DNA of 58,310 nucleotides from Chrysophaeum taylorii (Eukaryota; Sar; Pelagophyceae; Pelagomonadales; Pelagomonadaceae). Below, one piece after another: positions 21,655-32,123 of this stretch. Where the stretch lies: contig JAQMWT010000434.1 of NCBI GenBank assembly GCA_029834535.1, positions 1 through 58,310 on the forward strand. Direction: 5' to 3'. The notes below the pieces were generated by a model. The model was not told the DNA's origin. It saw only the letters and a program-made list of their open reading frames with translations, and made no database searches. How positions within the stretch are numbered: the stretch's first letter is position 1; the number at the start of each line of letters is the position of its first letter. The translations under genes and the position numbers were made by a program.

Positions 21655-22029
21655 TTGGCGATCCCCCACTCACGGTAGATGCGGCGAGTTTGGGCCACCT
21701 TTGCCTCTGTGAAGTTGGCGCAGCCGCTTTCCACCCAGGTTCGCGCAGCGATGCGCTCTGCGCATGTTTGGGCGAGGGCGTGTTGTTTGTCTTTAAAGGT
21801 CGACTGCTAAGAGGGGTGTGTGTGTGTTGTGCACGAAGGGTGTGTGTGGTTTCGTTTGTCTTTAAAGGTCGACTGCTAAGAGGGGGGTGTGTGGGGGGGG
21901 GCATGACGGATGTGGGTGGTTTTGCGTGGTTTCGTTTGTCTTTAAATGTCGACTGCTAAGAGGGGGGTGTGTGTGGGGGGCATGAAGGATGTGGGTGGGT
22001 TTCGTTTGTCCCCCGAACAGGGTAAGGCT
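21655..22029 (+). repeat. R1 repeat with GTTTGTCTTTAAA tandem units
   Basis: Three full units and one partial unit start at 21785, 21854, 21934 and 22004 (spacing 69-80 bp). Each begins GTTTGTCTTTAAAGGTCGAC and continues with TGCTAAGAGG, a G/T run and, in later units, CATGAAGGATGTGGG. The 21655-21780 part also occurs inverted at 51.78-51.86 kb, followed there by reversed unit remnants. The array directly precedes the Helitron-type helicase fragment. Confidence 0.75.
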
Positions 22030-22665
22030 CAGGTATGCACGCGAGCCAAACATTGATCCTCCAAGCCGTCTACGGCGACCTCGCAGACTATTTCCACGAC
22101 CCGCGGCGGCGGCTCTTTCAGCGCACCATTCTCACGCCCCGTCGAAACGATGTTGTCGATGCTGACAACGCGCGCATGACCGCGGCCTTTCCCGGAGACG
22201 AGGCGTAGGAGTTCTTTTCAGCCAACTAGCTTGGGTCGGAAGACGACGCCTCGCTCTTTACAGTCGAGTTTTCAACTCCCTGACAACCAACGGTATGCTG
22301 ACTTTGAGCGCGAGCTTAAGGTCTTCGTAACCTCGACCCGTCGCACGGCCACTGCAACGGTACCAGATTCATGATCGATCGTGTCGTGTCACCGAGGCTC
22401 CTCGAACCAGCATCCCTTAAGGCCCGCCGACGCGAAACGATCAACAAGAGCCAGGGGCAGACGCCCCGCAAGGTCGGCGTCCTCTTGCCCAATCCCGTCT
22501 TCTGTCACGTCGAGCTCTACGTGGCTCTCTGTCGATCGGCAACCCCGAGGATATCCTCTTCTGGGTCGACGACTCCACCCTACCCCACACGTTTTGCGCA
22601 ATACCGATAAGCCCCCTCCCGGCGTCTACACGCGCACTGTAGGTGAACTAACTGGGACCAGGTGA
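22030..22665 (+). pseudogene. Helitron-type PIF1-like helicase, C-terminal fragment
   Basis: The translated track shows the C-terminal blocks of Helitron Rep/Hel proteins in order. They are LFQRTILTPRRNDVVDADN, a remnant of the VEFSTP block, LRNLDPSHGHCNGTRF, INKSQGQTPRKVGV and VFCHVELYVALCR, ending near VYTRTV. The helicase motif with Gly-Gln (SQGQT) and the final ALSR-like motif are visible. Stops at about 22207 and 22228 and at least two frame changes show that it is inactive. The Rep nuclease and the Walker A part are missing, so only the last third of the helicase is present. A second copy on the opposite strand lies at 57961-58310. Confidence 0.8.
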
Positions 22666-22986
22666 ACTTACTTGGACCAGGTGAACTTACTGGAGTTAGA
22701 GATTGGGACTAGGTGAACTTAGTGACCAGGTGAACTTACTGGGGCCATGTGAACTTACTGAGGGTTTTAGAGTAAACTCAAAGGTTAGCGGCGTGCTCGT
22801 ATCAAAGCAGCTTATATTGGCGGGGGTGAGAGCGACGAGCTCAAAGGAGAGTGGGGGTGAGTGGTTGTGGGTTTACGCCGAACTTACTGGGGTTAGAGAT
22901 TGGGACTAGGTGAACTTACTGACCAGGTGAACTTAACGAGAACAGGTGAACTTACTGGGGTTAGACTAGGTGAACTTACTGGCCTG
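22637..22986 (+). repeat. GGTGAACTTACTGG repeat array
   Basis: About ten copies of ACCAGGTGAACTTACTGG or shortened forms lie directly downstream of the helicase fragment, mixed with TTAGAGATTGGGACTAGGTG blocks. The same array, inverted, follows the helicase copy at the right end (57626-57959). In both places the shared sequence ends with ACTGGCCTGCACTTGT, which probably marks the element's 3' terminus. Confidence 0.8.
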
Positions 22987-23019
22987 CACTTGTTATAACC
23001 TAGCGCTGTCACCGCTGAT

Positions 23020-24255
23020 ATGAACAAGTGGCAAATGGATGACGACGAGTTGGTGCGGGAGTCGCTGCTGTTCCGCAAGGCGCGGAGCGAGGAGAAGTGG
23101 TGGCGGCAGAGCAGCGCGCAGAGCTGGTGGGTGGACGTCCGGTTGATGCGGAGCGGGCGGCTTGAGTGGGTCGACCCGAGCTGGCCCGAGAAGGTGCAGG
23201 TGAGGCTCCAGCTGGAAGAGTTCGAGTTCGAGATGAGAAGAGCCGGATTCGCGCTGCGACGCCGCGGGGAGTCCGAGGTCCTGGTGTTCTTCGGAGCCGC
23301 CGACGGCCGATGGCGCCGCGCGCTCGAGGCGACGGCGAGGCCGCGTCTCGCGGCCGTGCCGGGATGTCTGCTGCGACTCGCGCCCGCGACCTCGGCCGTC
23401 GTAATGGCTAAGCTCTTCGGGGACCGCGCGGCGCGGCGCCTCATGGTTATCGACGGCGACTGGGTGACGGTGCGCTTCCACCCGCGCAAGGCGCTGATGA
23501 CCGACCAGCCAGAAGCGATATTCGCGCTTCGACAGCTCTTCGTCCATGTCACCAGGAAAACGGTCGTCCTGCGCCACAAGACGCGCCCACGGCTCCACGC
23601 GACGCTGACCTTTTGTCCCGACGACCGCGACAAGTTCGCCGCGTTGCTGGCCGCGGCGACCGTTCCCACGGCAAAGCAAGTAGACGAGGAAGAAGACGAC
23701 GAAGGAGAAAACAATATCCCGCCGCCGCCTGATACCGAGTATCCCGACGAAAACTTCGAAGAGGAGCCTTCGTGGGCCGACTTCTTCGACAAGGACAACA
23801 AACGCGACGAGAAGCGCGACTTCTCCAACTTTGTCCAGATCGTCCCCTGGCGTCGCGACGACGACGACGACGTGGACTCCTCTGAGCTCACCCCGAACGA
23901 CGAGGACCTCGCGTCACCCCCCAAACACCGCCCCGCCGGCGAGTCCAAGACCCCGCCCACGGAACTCGAGTACTACGACCAGACCCCTCAGCGACGCCTC
24001 TTGGACATTCACGCCAAGCTCCATGCGCGCGACGGCATGCAGGAGCTCAGGACCCCCACCAACGTCTCGCCGATGACGGCCAGCCGCCGCCTCCTCGACG
24101 TGTACGCTAACCTCCACCGGCGCGACGATGACTGCGGCGGCGACGGTCACTACTGCGACGTGGAACCTGCGGAGCCCCTCGTGGAGCGGCGCACCGACCC
24201 TTCCCCGAAGACGGCCAAGCGCCGGCTACAGGACACTTCCAAGAGTCTCCACTGA
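23020..24255 (+). CDS. Putative PH-like domain protein with C-terminal repeats
   Basis: This is the only intact, intron-free gene that does not look mobile; it has 411 codons from ATG to TGA. Residues about 10-112 have alternating hydrophobic strands and end in an amphipathic helix (GRWRRALEAT). Residues 127-214 repeat this logic and end with DKFAALLAAAT. Both are compatible with pleckstrin-homology-like folds, which often bind phosphoinositides or proteins at membranes. Residues 219-300 are acidic and disordered. The C-terminus has three copies of a short motif: QRRLLDIHAKLHARD (324-338), SRRLLDVYANLHRRD (355-369) and KRRLQDTSKSLH (400-411). No signal peptide or membrane segment is seen. The start lies only about 35 bases after the repeat array, so its promoter would fall inside repeat DNA. 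Domain assignment is by eye. Confidence 0.6.
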   Translation: MNKWQMDDDELVRESLLFRKARSEEKWWRQSSAQSWWVDVRLMRSGRLEWVDPSWPEKVQVRLQLEEFEFEMRRAGFALRRRGESEVLVFFGAADGRWRRALEATARPRLAAVPGCLLRLAPATSAVVMAKLFGDRAARRLMVIDGDWVTVRFHPRKALMTDQPEAIFALRQLFVHVTRKTVVLRHKTRPRLHATLTFCPDDRDKFAALLAAATVPTAKQVDEEEDDEGENNIPPPPDTEYPDENFEEEPSWADFFDKDNKRDEKRDFSNFVQIVPWRRDDDDDVDSSELTPNDEDLASPPKHRPAGESKTPPTELEYYDQTPQRRLLDIHAKLHARDGMQELRTPTNVSPMTASRRLLDVYANLHRRDDDCGGDGHYCDVEPAEPLVERRTDPSPKTAKRRLQDTSKSLH

Positions 24256-25803
24256 GGATAATGATCGCTTCTTGTTTACTTTTCTTTTTATTTACAAGTG
24301 ATGATGATGATGATATCGTCGACCAAGAGCGACGACAAAGACTTTGAGAGGCAAACTCTTGATCTGTAGCCGCTGCGGTACCTTCCTGCACCGCGGGCCG
24401 GGAAACGCGGCGAGAACAAAAATGTGGCGATGGTGTGCCTTTCTACCTAAGTACCAAAAACTGCGTCGAAACAAAAAAAAATCGTGTTGACTGAAATATG
24501 GTCTCGTCTTCTTCAAAATCGTCTACGTGATGATTGCTTGCTAGAGGCCGTCGTCATCCAACAACACGGATCGCTGAATGGCTCGCAGCTTCGGAAACGA
24601 CGCCGCCCCCACCGCCACCGCCGCTGGCAGAGACGACCACCAAGTGAGTCACACTGTTTCCTGTCGCGTTGGACATCTCGCTATTACTGGCTGTGCTTCG
24701 TAACTCTTTAGTGGCGCGAAGGTTGGGACGCTAACGTCAGCACACGACCACGTAATCAGTGTTGAATCTGGGATCTGTGCAGCCCCTAGGTCTGAAACTA
24801 GGCCCTAACTTTGAAGTTCTGACTCGGTTCCCGACGAGAGTCACTCAAAAGCTTAAGTGTACAAGTTCAGTATATATCCTGTTGATGGAATCAACAGGTA
24901 CGAATCGAATAATCCGTCCGTCCGTGCACCCAACATATAGAAAAATTAAGTAGTCATCCGTCCGACCCACAGGGGTATATATAGCCCCGGGCACTCGCAT
25001 TGGCACGACCTCGCACAAGACCGCGCGCAGTGGCGGTCCGCCATCCATGCACTTTCATCCCAAGCTTCTACCCCAACTGTGTGATTTTTTTGCTCTGTGA
25101 TCCTGGACCGGCTACTACCGGCCCAGCCTGGCTCCCATGCCCGGGAGAGGTCCGAAGTTAGTTAGTTAGTTACTCGCATTGGTTATGGGCCCTTAAAGCG
25201 CTCGAGGTGGTTCGCGCGTTCGAATCCGCCCCACCGCTGCGCCGCAAGGAGTGTGTGAGTGCCCTCGAAGCAGTTGCCGTCGGCAACTGCTGGAGCCCCA
25301 TCTTCTAGCACACACACTAGACCCCCCTCATCTGGGCGCTTTCACTTACCAGGACCGGATGTTCATCTCCGACGCAGATGTTCATCTTAAGCAGATGGCG
25401 TCGTCGTCTGCTGGGTCCCCACCGTCTCGCATACATGCTTGACTCGCCCCAGATGTTCACGTTTCACTATGATGGGGAAGCACAGGGGTATATATAGCCC
25501 CGGGCACTCGCACACACCAGGACCGGCATTCCTACCCTCACCTTTTGCGACCACCCAACATATAGATGTTGTCCTCCTACCCCACAAACCCACCCACATC
25601 CTTCATGCCCCCCACACACACCCCCTGTGGCGGTAACCCTCACACCGCCATCCTTACCCCTTAGTTCTATCGAGTTCTCTACCCCACTTCCCGTTTACTG
25701 GACTCTACTTCAACCCCTGACGCACGTATTACAACGCCACCAGGCGTTTCCCTTTTTCAAATCGACTAATCTCAACCATAAATCATTTCACGAGTCTTCG
25801 GAT
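24256..25803. other. Intergenic with duplicated TATA-box block
   Basis: No coding gene is supported. The block CACAGGGGTATATATAGCCC with CCGGGCACTCGCA occurs at 24969-24999 and again at 25481-25512, looking like a duplicated core promoter. A 51 bp segment at 25124-25174 (AGCCTGGCTCCCATGC through the GTTAG repeats) is found inverted at 51201-51250. 25590-25625 holds a reversed fragment of the R1 repeat, and 24298-24315 a GAT microsatellite. Confidence 0.55.
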
Positions 25804-25936
25804 TGAAGCTCGTGGGCAGTTTGAAGGTTGATCGACAGGAAGGAAGCGCTCCTCAACCCGCTCGGCACCCTCGAGACGTCGAGGGCACAGTCGAAGCAGG
25901 GTAAGAAGTCGGCGCGCATAATCCTTTCCTGCCGCA
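25804..25936 (+). repeat. MULE 5'-end repeat, copy 1
   Basis: 133 bp from TGAAGCTCGTGGGCAGTTTG to CATAATCCTTTCCTGCCGCA are nearly identical to 47925-48059, which sits just upstream of the Mutator-like transposase gene. This copy has no transposase after it and runs into a reversed R1 remnant at 25938-25965. Confidence 0.7.
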
Positions 25937-26197
25937 CCCCCCTCTTAGCAGTCGACATTTAAAGACCCAACATATAGAACTTGCGTGCTTGCCCCGAAGA
26001 AATGATGGCGACGCCTCCTGGGACGAGCCGCGGCGTCTCGTGCCTAAAGAGCGCCGCGACACCGAGGGACGCACGCGGCTTGCGCGGCACCGCCCGAACG
26101 AAGCTGATAAGCAGCAGAAGCAGCAGAAGCACCGCGACCTCGACACGGACCATGACCGACATCGCGTGGGAGCGTACGGCAAGACTAGGAAAAGGAG

Positions 26198-26620
26198 CGC
26201 GACCGAGCGCGAGAGCCTCGTGCTACCGCGCGGCCGCAACACGAGGAAGAGCAACGCGACCGACCGCGAGAGCGTCGTGCTACCGGGCAGCCGCAACGGT
26301 AGGAAAAGGACCGCGAGCCGCGCGACAGCGTCGTGCTACCGCGCGGCCCCAACACGCTTGAAATGGAACCTTCCACCGTCCGTCTACTATTGTCGGAGTA
26401 TGAAATGGAACGTTCCACATTCGTCTAGTATTCCTCCATAGGAAGTAGAACCGACGGAAAGCGCCGAAGAGAAATGATGCCGACCCCCGAGCCCACCATC
26501 CGCACCCGCCACCCCCCCCAAGCGACCGTCCGTCTGTCCGTCCGTCCGTCCGACAGCCTCGTGCTACCCCGCGGCCGCAACACTATTGAAAGCTACCGCG
26601 CGGCCGCAACACTCTTGAAA
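26198..26620. repeat. GC-rich minisatellite
   Basis: Units of 55-57 bp contain CGTGCTACCGCGCGGCCGCAAC; starts are seen near 26217, 26274 and 26329, with shortened units near 26560 and 26590. TTGTCGGAGTATGAAATGG followed by ACGTTCCAC is dispersed at 26394, 26650 and 37315. Open frames across it are repeat-derived. Confidence 0.6.
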
Positions 26621-26699
26621 TGGGACGTTCCACCGTCCGTCTACTATTGTCGGAGTATGAAAAGGAACGTTCCACGTTTGAGCAAAGGTGGAAAAATTG

Positions 26700-26896
26700 T
26701 AAGATACTATGGAATGCCGCGAAGAACCGTCGTGGCGCCTCACAGTACAACCGATGGAAAGCCCCGAAAAAAAAGTGCGGAACCCCCCCCCCCCCACACA
26801 GGCATATCGCACACGTTGGTGTACGGCTACAATCCCGACAAGACGTACTGGGCCCTCAAAGCCGAAAAAGAGCCCACCATCCGCACCCTTCTCGAA
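26700..26896 (+). pseudogene. Unknown ORF interrupted by Gypsy copy B
   Basis: A plus-strand frame reading through YGYNPDKTYWALKAEKEP reaches IRTLLE at the left edge of copy B. If the 10.2 kb element and one TCGAA duplicate are removed, the frame continues without interruption into HAGIFLAKTNIQPIS at 37091-37136 before a stop. This suggests that copy B inserted into a then-open frame. I do not recognise the product, and upstream low-complexity sequence makes the start unclear. Confidence 0.35.
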
Positions 26897-27232
26897 TGTG
26901 GCGTAAGGAGAATTTAGGCCTACCTGGCGTGCCTTCGAATCCTGGCTCGCCGCTCGCGTCCGTGCCCTTGATGGAGTCACTGGACGAGGATGGCCGTTCT
27001 CCCGCCACACAACCACAAACAACTTCCGTGCCTGGTCCTCACAACTTGAGGATCGGCTGTTGCTTTATGATCAAGATATTATCGAAAAACAGAAATCAGG
27101 GTGACACATGTCACGGAAAAGGAAGATGATGTCATAAAGAAAACTGACATCATCATGACGGAGTAGGGTGCCCCTGATCAGGGGGTGGCCTAGAAGAGGG
27201 GTAAGCCGTAGGAGGCGGGAGTTGCCGCCACA
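26897..27232 (-). repeat. 3' LTR of Gypsy copy B
   Basis: The LTR has TGTGGCG...CGCCACA termini on the minus strand. Directly upstream in element orientation is a purine-rich CCAGGGGAGTCC (27233-27244) that fits the polypurine tract. Confidence 0.9.
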
Positions 27233-27314
27233 GGACTCCCCTGGTAAGAATTCGAGCTGCCCCAGCGAGGTGCTAGCCCCAGCGAGGTGCTAGCGCGAGG
27301 AGCGCGGCCTCGCC

Positions 27315-28559
27315 TTACGAGCATCTCGTGAACGAATCTTCTGGTAAACGCGGGTGATGACCGGCCGGTTCAGGAACTCGGCCACTGCGCAAAGTAAACT
27401 TGGGGATCAACACATCAATCTCGTGCGGAGCGAAATCCGTGACACAAGGAGTTGTGTTGGAGGAAATTCTGGACTTGTCGGTGAAACTTCGACCTTCAAC
27501 GTCCTTGAACTCGGGTTTGAGCTTGCGGTGCGAAAGTTGAGAGGTCGGTTTGAAATAAGCGACATCATCGTTCGGACCCAAATCGGAGTAGAAATGTAGA
27601 GCAGCACGATCATTTTGGTAATCGTAAGGCTCGTAAACTTCAGCAACATAAATCTTCTTGCGCCAATCAGAACGCTTCCGGTCAGGAATCCGGAAAACAA
27701 CAAACTTACCGTGCTGATAATCATCACGGAAGGTTTCTTCGGGTTTGCGGATGGTTTGATCAACGATCGGAGGTACCATTACAGGCGTGATCTGACTAAC
27801 ATGAACACGTCGTTCTTCGGGCGGAGAGTCGAGAGACTCAATCCTATAGGTGACCGGGAAAAGGCGTTCCTTGATAATAAACGGTCCTCGCCATTCCGGT
27901 CGAAGTTTGTTCTGAAGGAAAGGAATGTAGAGCAAAACGTGCGATCCTTCCTTGTATTCAACATCAACATGATCAGCATTGTAAGCCAATCGTTGTTTCT
28001 TCAAAGCTTTATCACGAGCCTCGCGGACGATCTTCGTATAATACTTCAATCGTTCACGAGTTTCGGCGACTGCATCAGAGCGAGTCTTCGGCAACAATCG
28101 CGTATCAAAATCCATAGGCGTGTAGTCAGTAGGTAACATCGGCTGACGGTTCAGGCGCAGCATAAAGGGAGAAATCTGCGTGCCTGGAATAAACTTGCGG
28201 CTATAACAAAGCGCAATATAATGGGCAAAGTCGGGCCAATCCGTGATGTTCCGGCCCTGAAGGCAAGCACGGAGGAAGGCCTTGATAAGTCGGTTAACAC
28301 GCTCAGCCGGGTTCGACTGGGCATGATAAGGAATCGTAGCTTGGTATCGTGTATTGAAGAGATGGCAAAACTCGCGCATCAACTTGTTCACGAACTCTTT
28401 ACCGTTGTCGGTACGAATCATCTGCGGCAAGTAGCCCTTGAGGAGGATGTTAATGACAAAAGACTCGAGGACAGACTCGGCAGTCTTGTCGTTCAAAACA
28501 TCCAGAATCAAGAAATGCGAGAAGGGATCAAAAAATACTAGAAGATACGTCTGGGCCAC
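27315..28559 (-). CDS. Integrase region, copy B (N-terminus deleted)
   Basis: This 414-codon frame starts inside the catalytic core of a Ty3/Gypsy integrase, which joins retrotransposon cDNA to host DNA. It has IRTDNGKEF for the second catalytic Asp and NPAERVNR for the Glu. Comparison with copy C shows that about 130 bases are missing, covering the C-terminal half of the zinc-binding domain and the first catalytic Asp (MDLFGPL). The C-terminal half includes the GPF block (EWRGPFIIKERL) and an additional conserved part with GKFVVFRIPDRKRSDW. No ATG starts the frame. The product would be catalytically dead. Confidence 0.85.
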   Translation of the reverse strand: MAQTYLLVFFDPFSHFLILDVLNDKTAESVLESFVINILLKGYLPQMIRTDNGKEFVNKLMREFCHLFNTRYQATIPYHAQSNPAERVNRLIKAFLRACLQGRNITDWPDFAHYIALCYSRKFIPGTQISPFMLRLNRQPMLPTDYTPMDFDTRLLPKTRSDAVAETRERLKYYTKIVREARDKALKKQRLAYNADHVDVEYKEGSHVLLYIPFLQNKLRPEWRGPFIIKERLFPVTYRIESLDSPPEERRVHVSQITPVMVPPIVDQTIRKPEETFRDDYQHGKFVVFRIPDRKRSDWRKKIYVAEVYEPYDYQNDRAALHFYSDLGPNDDVAYFKPTSQLSHRKLKPEFKDVEGRSFTDKSRISSNTTPCVTDFAPHEIDVLIPKFTLRSGRVPEPAGHHPRLPEDSFTRCS

Positions 28560-30837
28560 TAAAATCGTTCTTGGATAGCCTGGACGGTACTGTGACGTCC
28601 CATATGACCACCGTTAACCGGAGTGTCATGGTAGAGTCGAATAATGCGCTTGCGCAACGTAGCAGGTGCAACAATCATCGGGTGCAAATCAGCAGAAATG
28701 CGGCAAAGAACGTCTTTAACGACTTCGAATCGTTCGTTCGCTCGGGAACGTCGCGGCGTCTGACCTTGGGCCATTCGGTAGCGAATATCCTCGCAAGTAG
28801 CATCAGATTCTTGCTCACGTGCGATCTCAGCGAGCGTCATATTATCGGGTATCTTATCGATATAATCTTTGTAAGCGGCTGCGTCCTTGAAGATCTGTGG
28901 CTCATCGCGCGCACGGTTCTTCCGACGTTGTCTCGTAGCGTGAGACGTAGCCAGTTTCATCGGATCCTTTTCAGGGTCTTCGTCTTCGTCTTCCGGCAGT
29001 TCGGTCGTAACAAACGACATTATGAAGTGGCAGCCGGAAGCGGGAATTCCTCGGTCATCAACAGGTCGGGGAAGCTCTTGGAACACCAGATAAGCGTGGT
29101 TCAAAGGCTCTCCAAATTCGTCAGTCTCGATGACATGATCTATCGGATTGCGGGAGAGACAGTCAGGGATACTCATTCCCGGTGACTTTCCCGGTTTGTA
29201 ACCAAGTTCAGGGTCAAAATTGGCGAGGCGCATCGCCCAACGAGCAAGCTGCCCAGACGAGTGCGTCGCCTTACGTAAAAACGTCAAATTTCGGTGATCG
29301 GTCTCCAAACAGTCCGGTGCCCTTCGATGTAGGCTCGAAAGTGCTCTAGAGCAGTATAACTGCCGCAGCTCTAGCCGACGGGGCTCGTAATTGCGCATCC
29401 TTCGGCGCTCGGCTCCATATTCAATCACTCGTTCTTCTCGAGTCACTCTTCCGGCATCGTCCTTGACTTCGACAATCTGAGAGATGCTCCAAGTCCATCC
29501 TTGAAGCATCGGATCGGATCTGAAAAGGCGATCATAATCGGGGTGGTAGACTCCACGGGAATCAACCAAAGCTTCAATAATCGTATCCCGCTTGACACTC
29601 GGGCGTCCACTGAACTTTACACCTTCGAGGCATAATCGTCTCAGCGGTTCCACGATCTTCGAGCGCCCTTCGCTATCGCCGGCAAAACACCATGCCGATG
29701 AGAGCGTATCTGGGTCTTCGAAGTATTCGGCAAAGTACCTGGAATCGGCATCTTCTGCAGTGCTTCCAGCGTCTTCGGATTCGGCTTCAAGCCTTCTGGG
29801 GTCGAAATGTGTCCCAGAAATTCTATATCATCCTTGAGAAGGTGGAACTTCGCGGTTCGACCGCTGTACCCTCTCTGTGCCAAATGACACATCACTTCGA
29901 TCAAAACTTGTAAATGTCGATGAAGATCGTCGGATCCCATCATAATATCGTCAACAAACGCAACCAAGTCTCGATACATCCATTTCGAAAGGTCGCTCGC
30001 CATTTGCTTGCAGAAGAGCCCGGCCGTCTTCACACCTAGAGGTAATCGCAAGAAACTATGAGCGCCAAGTGGGCTAACCATCGTGACAGCGTCTTGCGCT
30101 GCCGGATCCAGACGAAGGTTGTGGTATCCCCATCTAATATCAATGCATGTCCGCCATCGTCGCATAGCGAGAAAAGCCATCATCTTGTCGAATGTTCGGC
30201 CAACTGTCATTGACCAATTGATCGTTGAGCTGACGTAAGTCAACTGCAGCACGGCGCGCGTTTGACGTTCCAATCTCAGCTCCTTTCTTCGGAAGCATCA
30301 ACACAGGAAAGCCCAAGGTGAGTTGGCCGGACGAATGACTCCATCCCGGCACCACTCGCTGATCTGCTTGCGGAGACAATCGAGCTTCGCAGGCGTCAAT
30401 CGGTAGGGCGTCATCTTAATCGGTCGCGGATTCGCGTCTTTGAATCGTAGAGACACAGGAGGTGAGTCCACGGTCTCATAATCGGGTCGAAAAAGGCCCA
30501 AGAATATTGCACACAGTGACGGAGCATCAGTTTCGCCTCGTCATCTAAGTGCGGATTGTCAGGAATTCCCTAGCTCCTGAACAACCTTGTCAACTTCTGC
30601 CTTTGTAGGTATTTGGACTTTCATTGCTTCGTTGTCCTTGACATGCTCAGGAGTTTGCGGCAGCGGTGCACCCTCAGCATCGCGCGGCGCATCTTTCCAT
30701 GGCACATCAAGCCTTTTCTCATATTTTAGTCTCACTTCCGGGTGGCTTTTGTTGATCCTCTCGCCTTTGACACGAACACTCGGCTCGCTCTTAATCTTCG
30801 GTTCCCGATCTCGCTCAGGATCTGGCGGAACGTCCAA
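28559..30837 (-). pseudogene. Reverse transcriptase and RNase H region, copy B
   Basis: Minus-strand frames 30837-30559, 30501-30298, 30379-30140, 30273-29641 and 29653-28559 align piecewise with the continuous RT/RNase H of copy C. AVDLRQLNDQLV, the catalytic DIRWGYHNL and FVDDIMMGS are present for RT. The RNase H part is recognisable at the TDHRNLTFL block but has lost residues in the DAS-containing block. At least four small indels break it. The frame ends in TAG right after QERF, exactly as in copy C, where a Tyr is expected in related integrases. Confidence 0.85.
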
Positions 30838-32111
30838 ATTTGGTTGTCGGGGGCAGCAGAAGAAGCATGAGACGTCCCCGGCTCATCTGTTGCAGGCGGA
30901 ATCAACGGTACCTCTGGAGGTTCCATTTGGTGCGATCTTGGAGATCATCAGTCGATACCCATCTTACGACACGCGTGCGCGTGTTTAACAGCGGAACTTG
31001 TACGTGACGAAGGGTGGTTTCATCAATTTGCAAAAATAATCAAACGGTCGGTCTGCAGGACTCAACGCCGACGGCGCTTCGCCGCTCAGGTGAAAATCCT
31101 TGGTCACAGAGTTGTGCAGATCGAGTACTCATAAGGTCATCGTGTCTGGTGGCACGACGGACGCCAAGTGTTTCAACGAGGTCGTCCTGAGAAGCCGGCC
31201 CAATCAAAATCAAGGGGCATTGTCAGCAACCTGAAGTCATTTTCAGATTCAGCCATCCGTAATCGGAACGGTGCGGTCCTACGCGAAGCGGGACACGCGT
31301 AACGGGTAAGCTGCGTCTGTCGCGGCTCGTGATGATCCTAAATTGTTCATCTGAAGAAATGTCGTTCGTCGGCGTAGCCGCTGCGGCGAACTCTGCTGCA
31401 TATTCTTAAGTCTTTGGAACTGCGCGCAAATGGAGCGGATGGCTGGAAACCAACAATCGCACGCTACAGCTCATCAAACTGGGCGTTATGTCGTAAAATT
31501 GACGACGCGCACGTAGGGTGCAAACGTGCAACGTAAGAAATAATCGGGCCTCCTGCTCTATCAACCACATGAAGAAACCAGCCATCTTGCATAATTTCAT
31601 CGTCCGTAGCGGTGACTCCTTCCCAACATCTCTGGAAGTCAAGTTGCACAGAGCGGAGTGTACGCAGGGTGGCGACGCGACACATCGACGACGACCATTC
31701 CGCGTAGGGTGTAATAAGATTCGATCAACCGTAAGGTTGTAACATAGCGACCACGCGTGTGCTGCACCACAGGAATATTCGGAAACTTATGGTGGATCTG
31801 GTTGGCGGTGTCCGACGCATCGAGTGCTAGCACGACTCGAAACGACGCCCACACATTTCGTTGGCTCGTTTGAGACCAAAGTACTGCCTCCGGCTCCACT
31901 GAACAGCATCACCACCTTGCGATAAGTGATTGGACGAACCGTATCGGCGGCGGATCTCCGCTTCGGTGATCTCGCGGCACTTTTTCATCTTCCGACCTTC
32001 GAGCAAAATCGTCGTCGCCTTCGGGTCGTTTGAGGGCGACTTGTCCGCCATAGCGGTCGTAGCGTCCTTCTGCGCCGTGCTCAGCAACATCGGCGGGGAG
32101 ACGCGTCGCAA
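30732..32111 (-). pseudogene. Cytosine-5 DNA methyltransferase region, copy B
   Basis: The same domain as in copies A and C is present but cut by many 1-5 base deletions into short frames (32111-31827, 31899-31639, 31685-31464, 31642-31406). The reading ASxPxCV around motif IV and the LLVSSHPLHL block after motif VIII are identifiable. The codon corresponding to the copy C TGA is GGA. The final segment (30926-30732) is open and in the same phase relation to the RT frame as in copy C, with the RT frame in the -1 phase. Confidence 0.75.
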
Positions 32112-32123
32112 TGCGTCAAATGA

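Noticed and set aside
22893..23960. 355-codon minus-strand ORF rich in Ser
   Set aside because: It is antisense to the 411-codon gene with the more convincing, domain-like product; its Ser runs mirror acidic codons.
25195..25245. tRNA-like GTTCGAATCC box
   Set aside because: The B-box resembles a tRNA, but the flanking bases do not form a T stem and no acceptor stem or A box fits, so I do not call a tRNA gene.
27615..28136. Plus-strand ORFs over the integrase region of copies B and C
   Set aside because: They are antisense to conserved integrase motifs and have no recognisable content.
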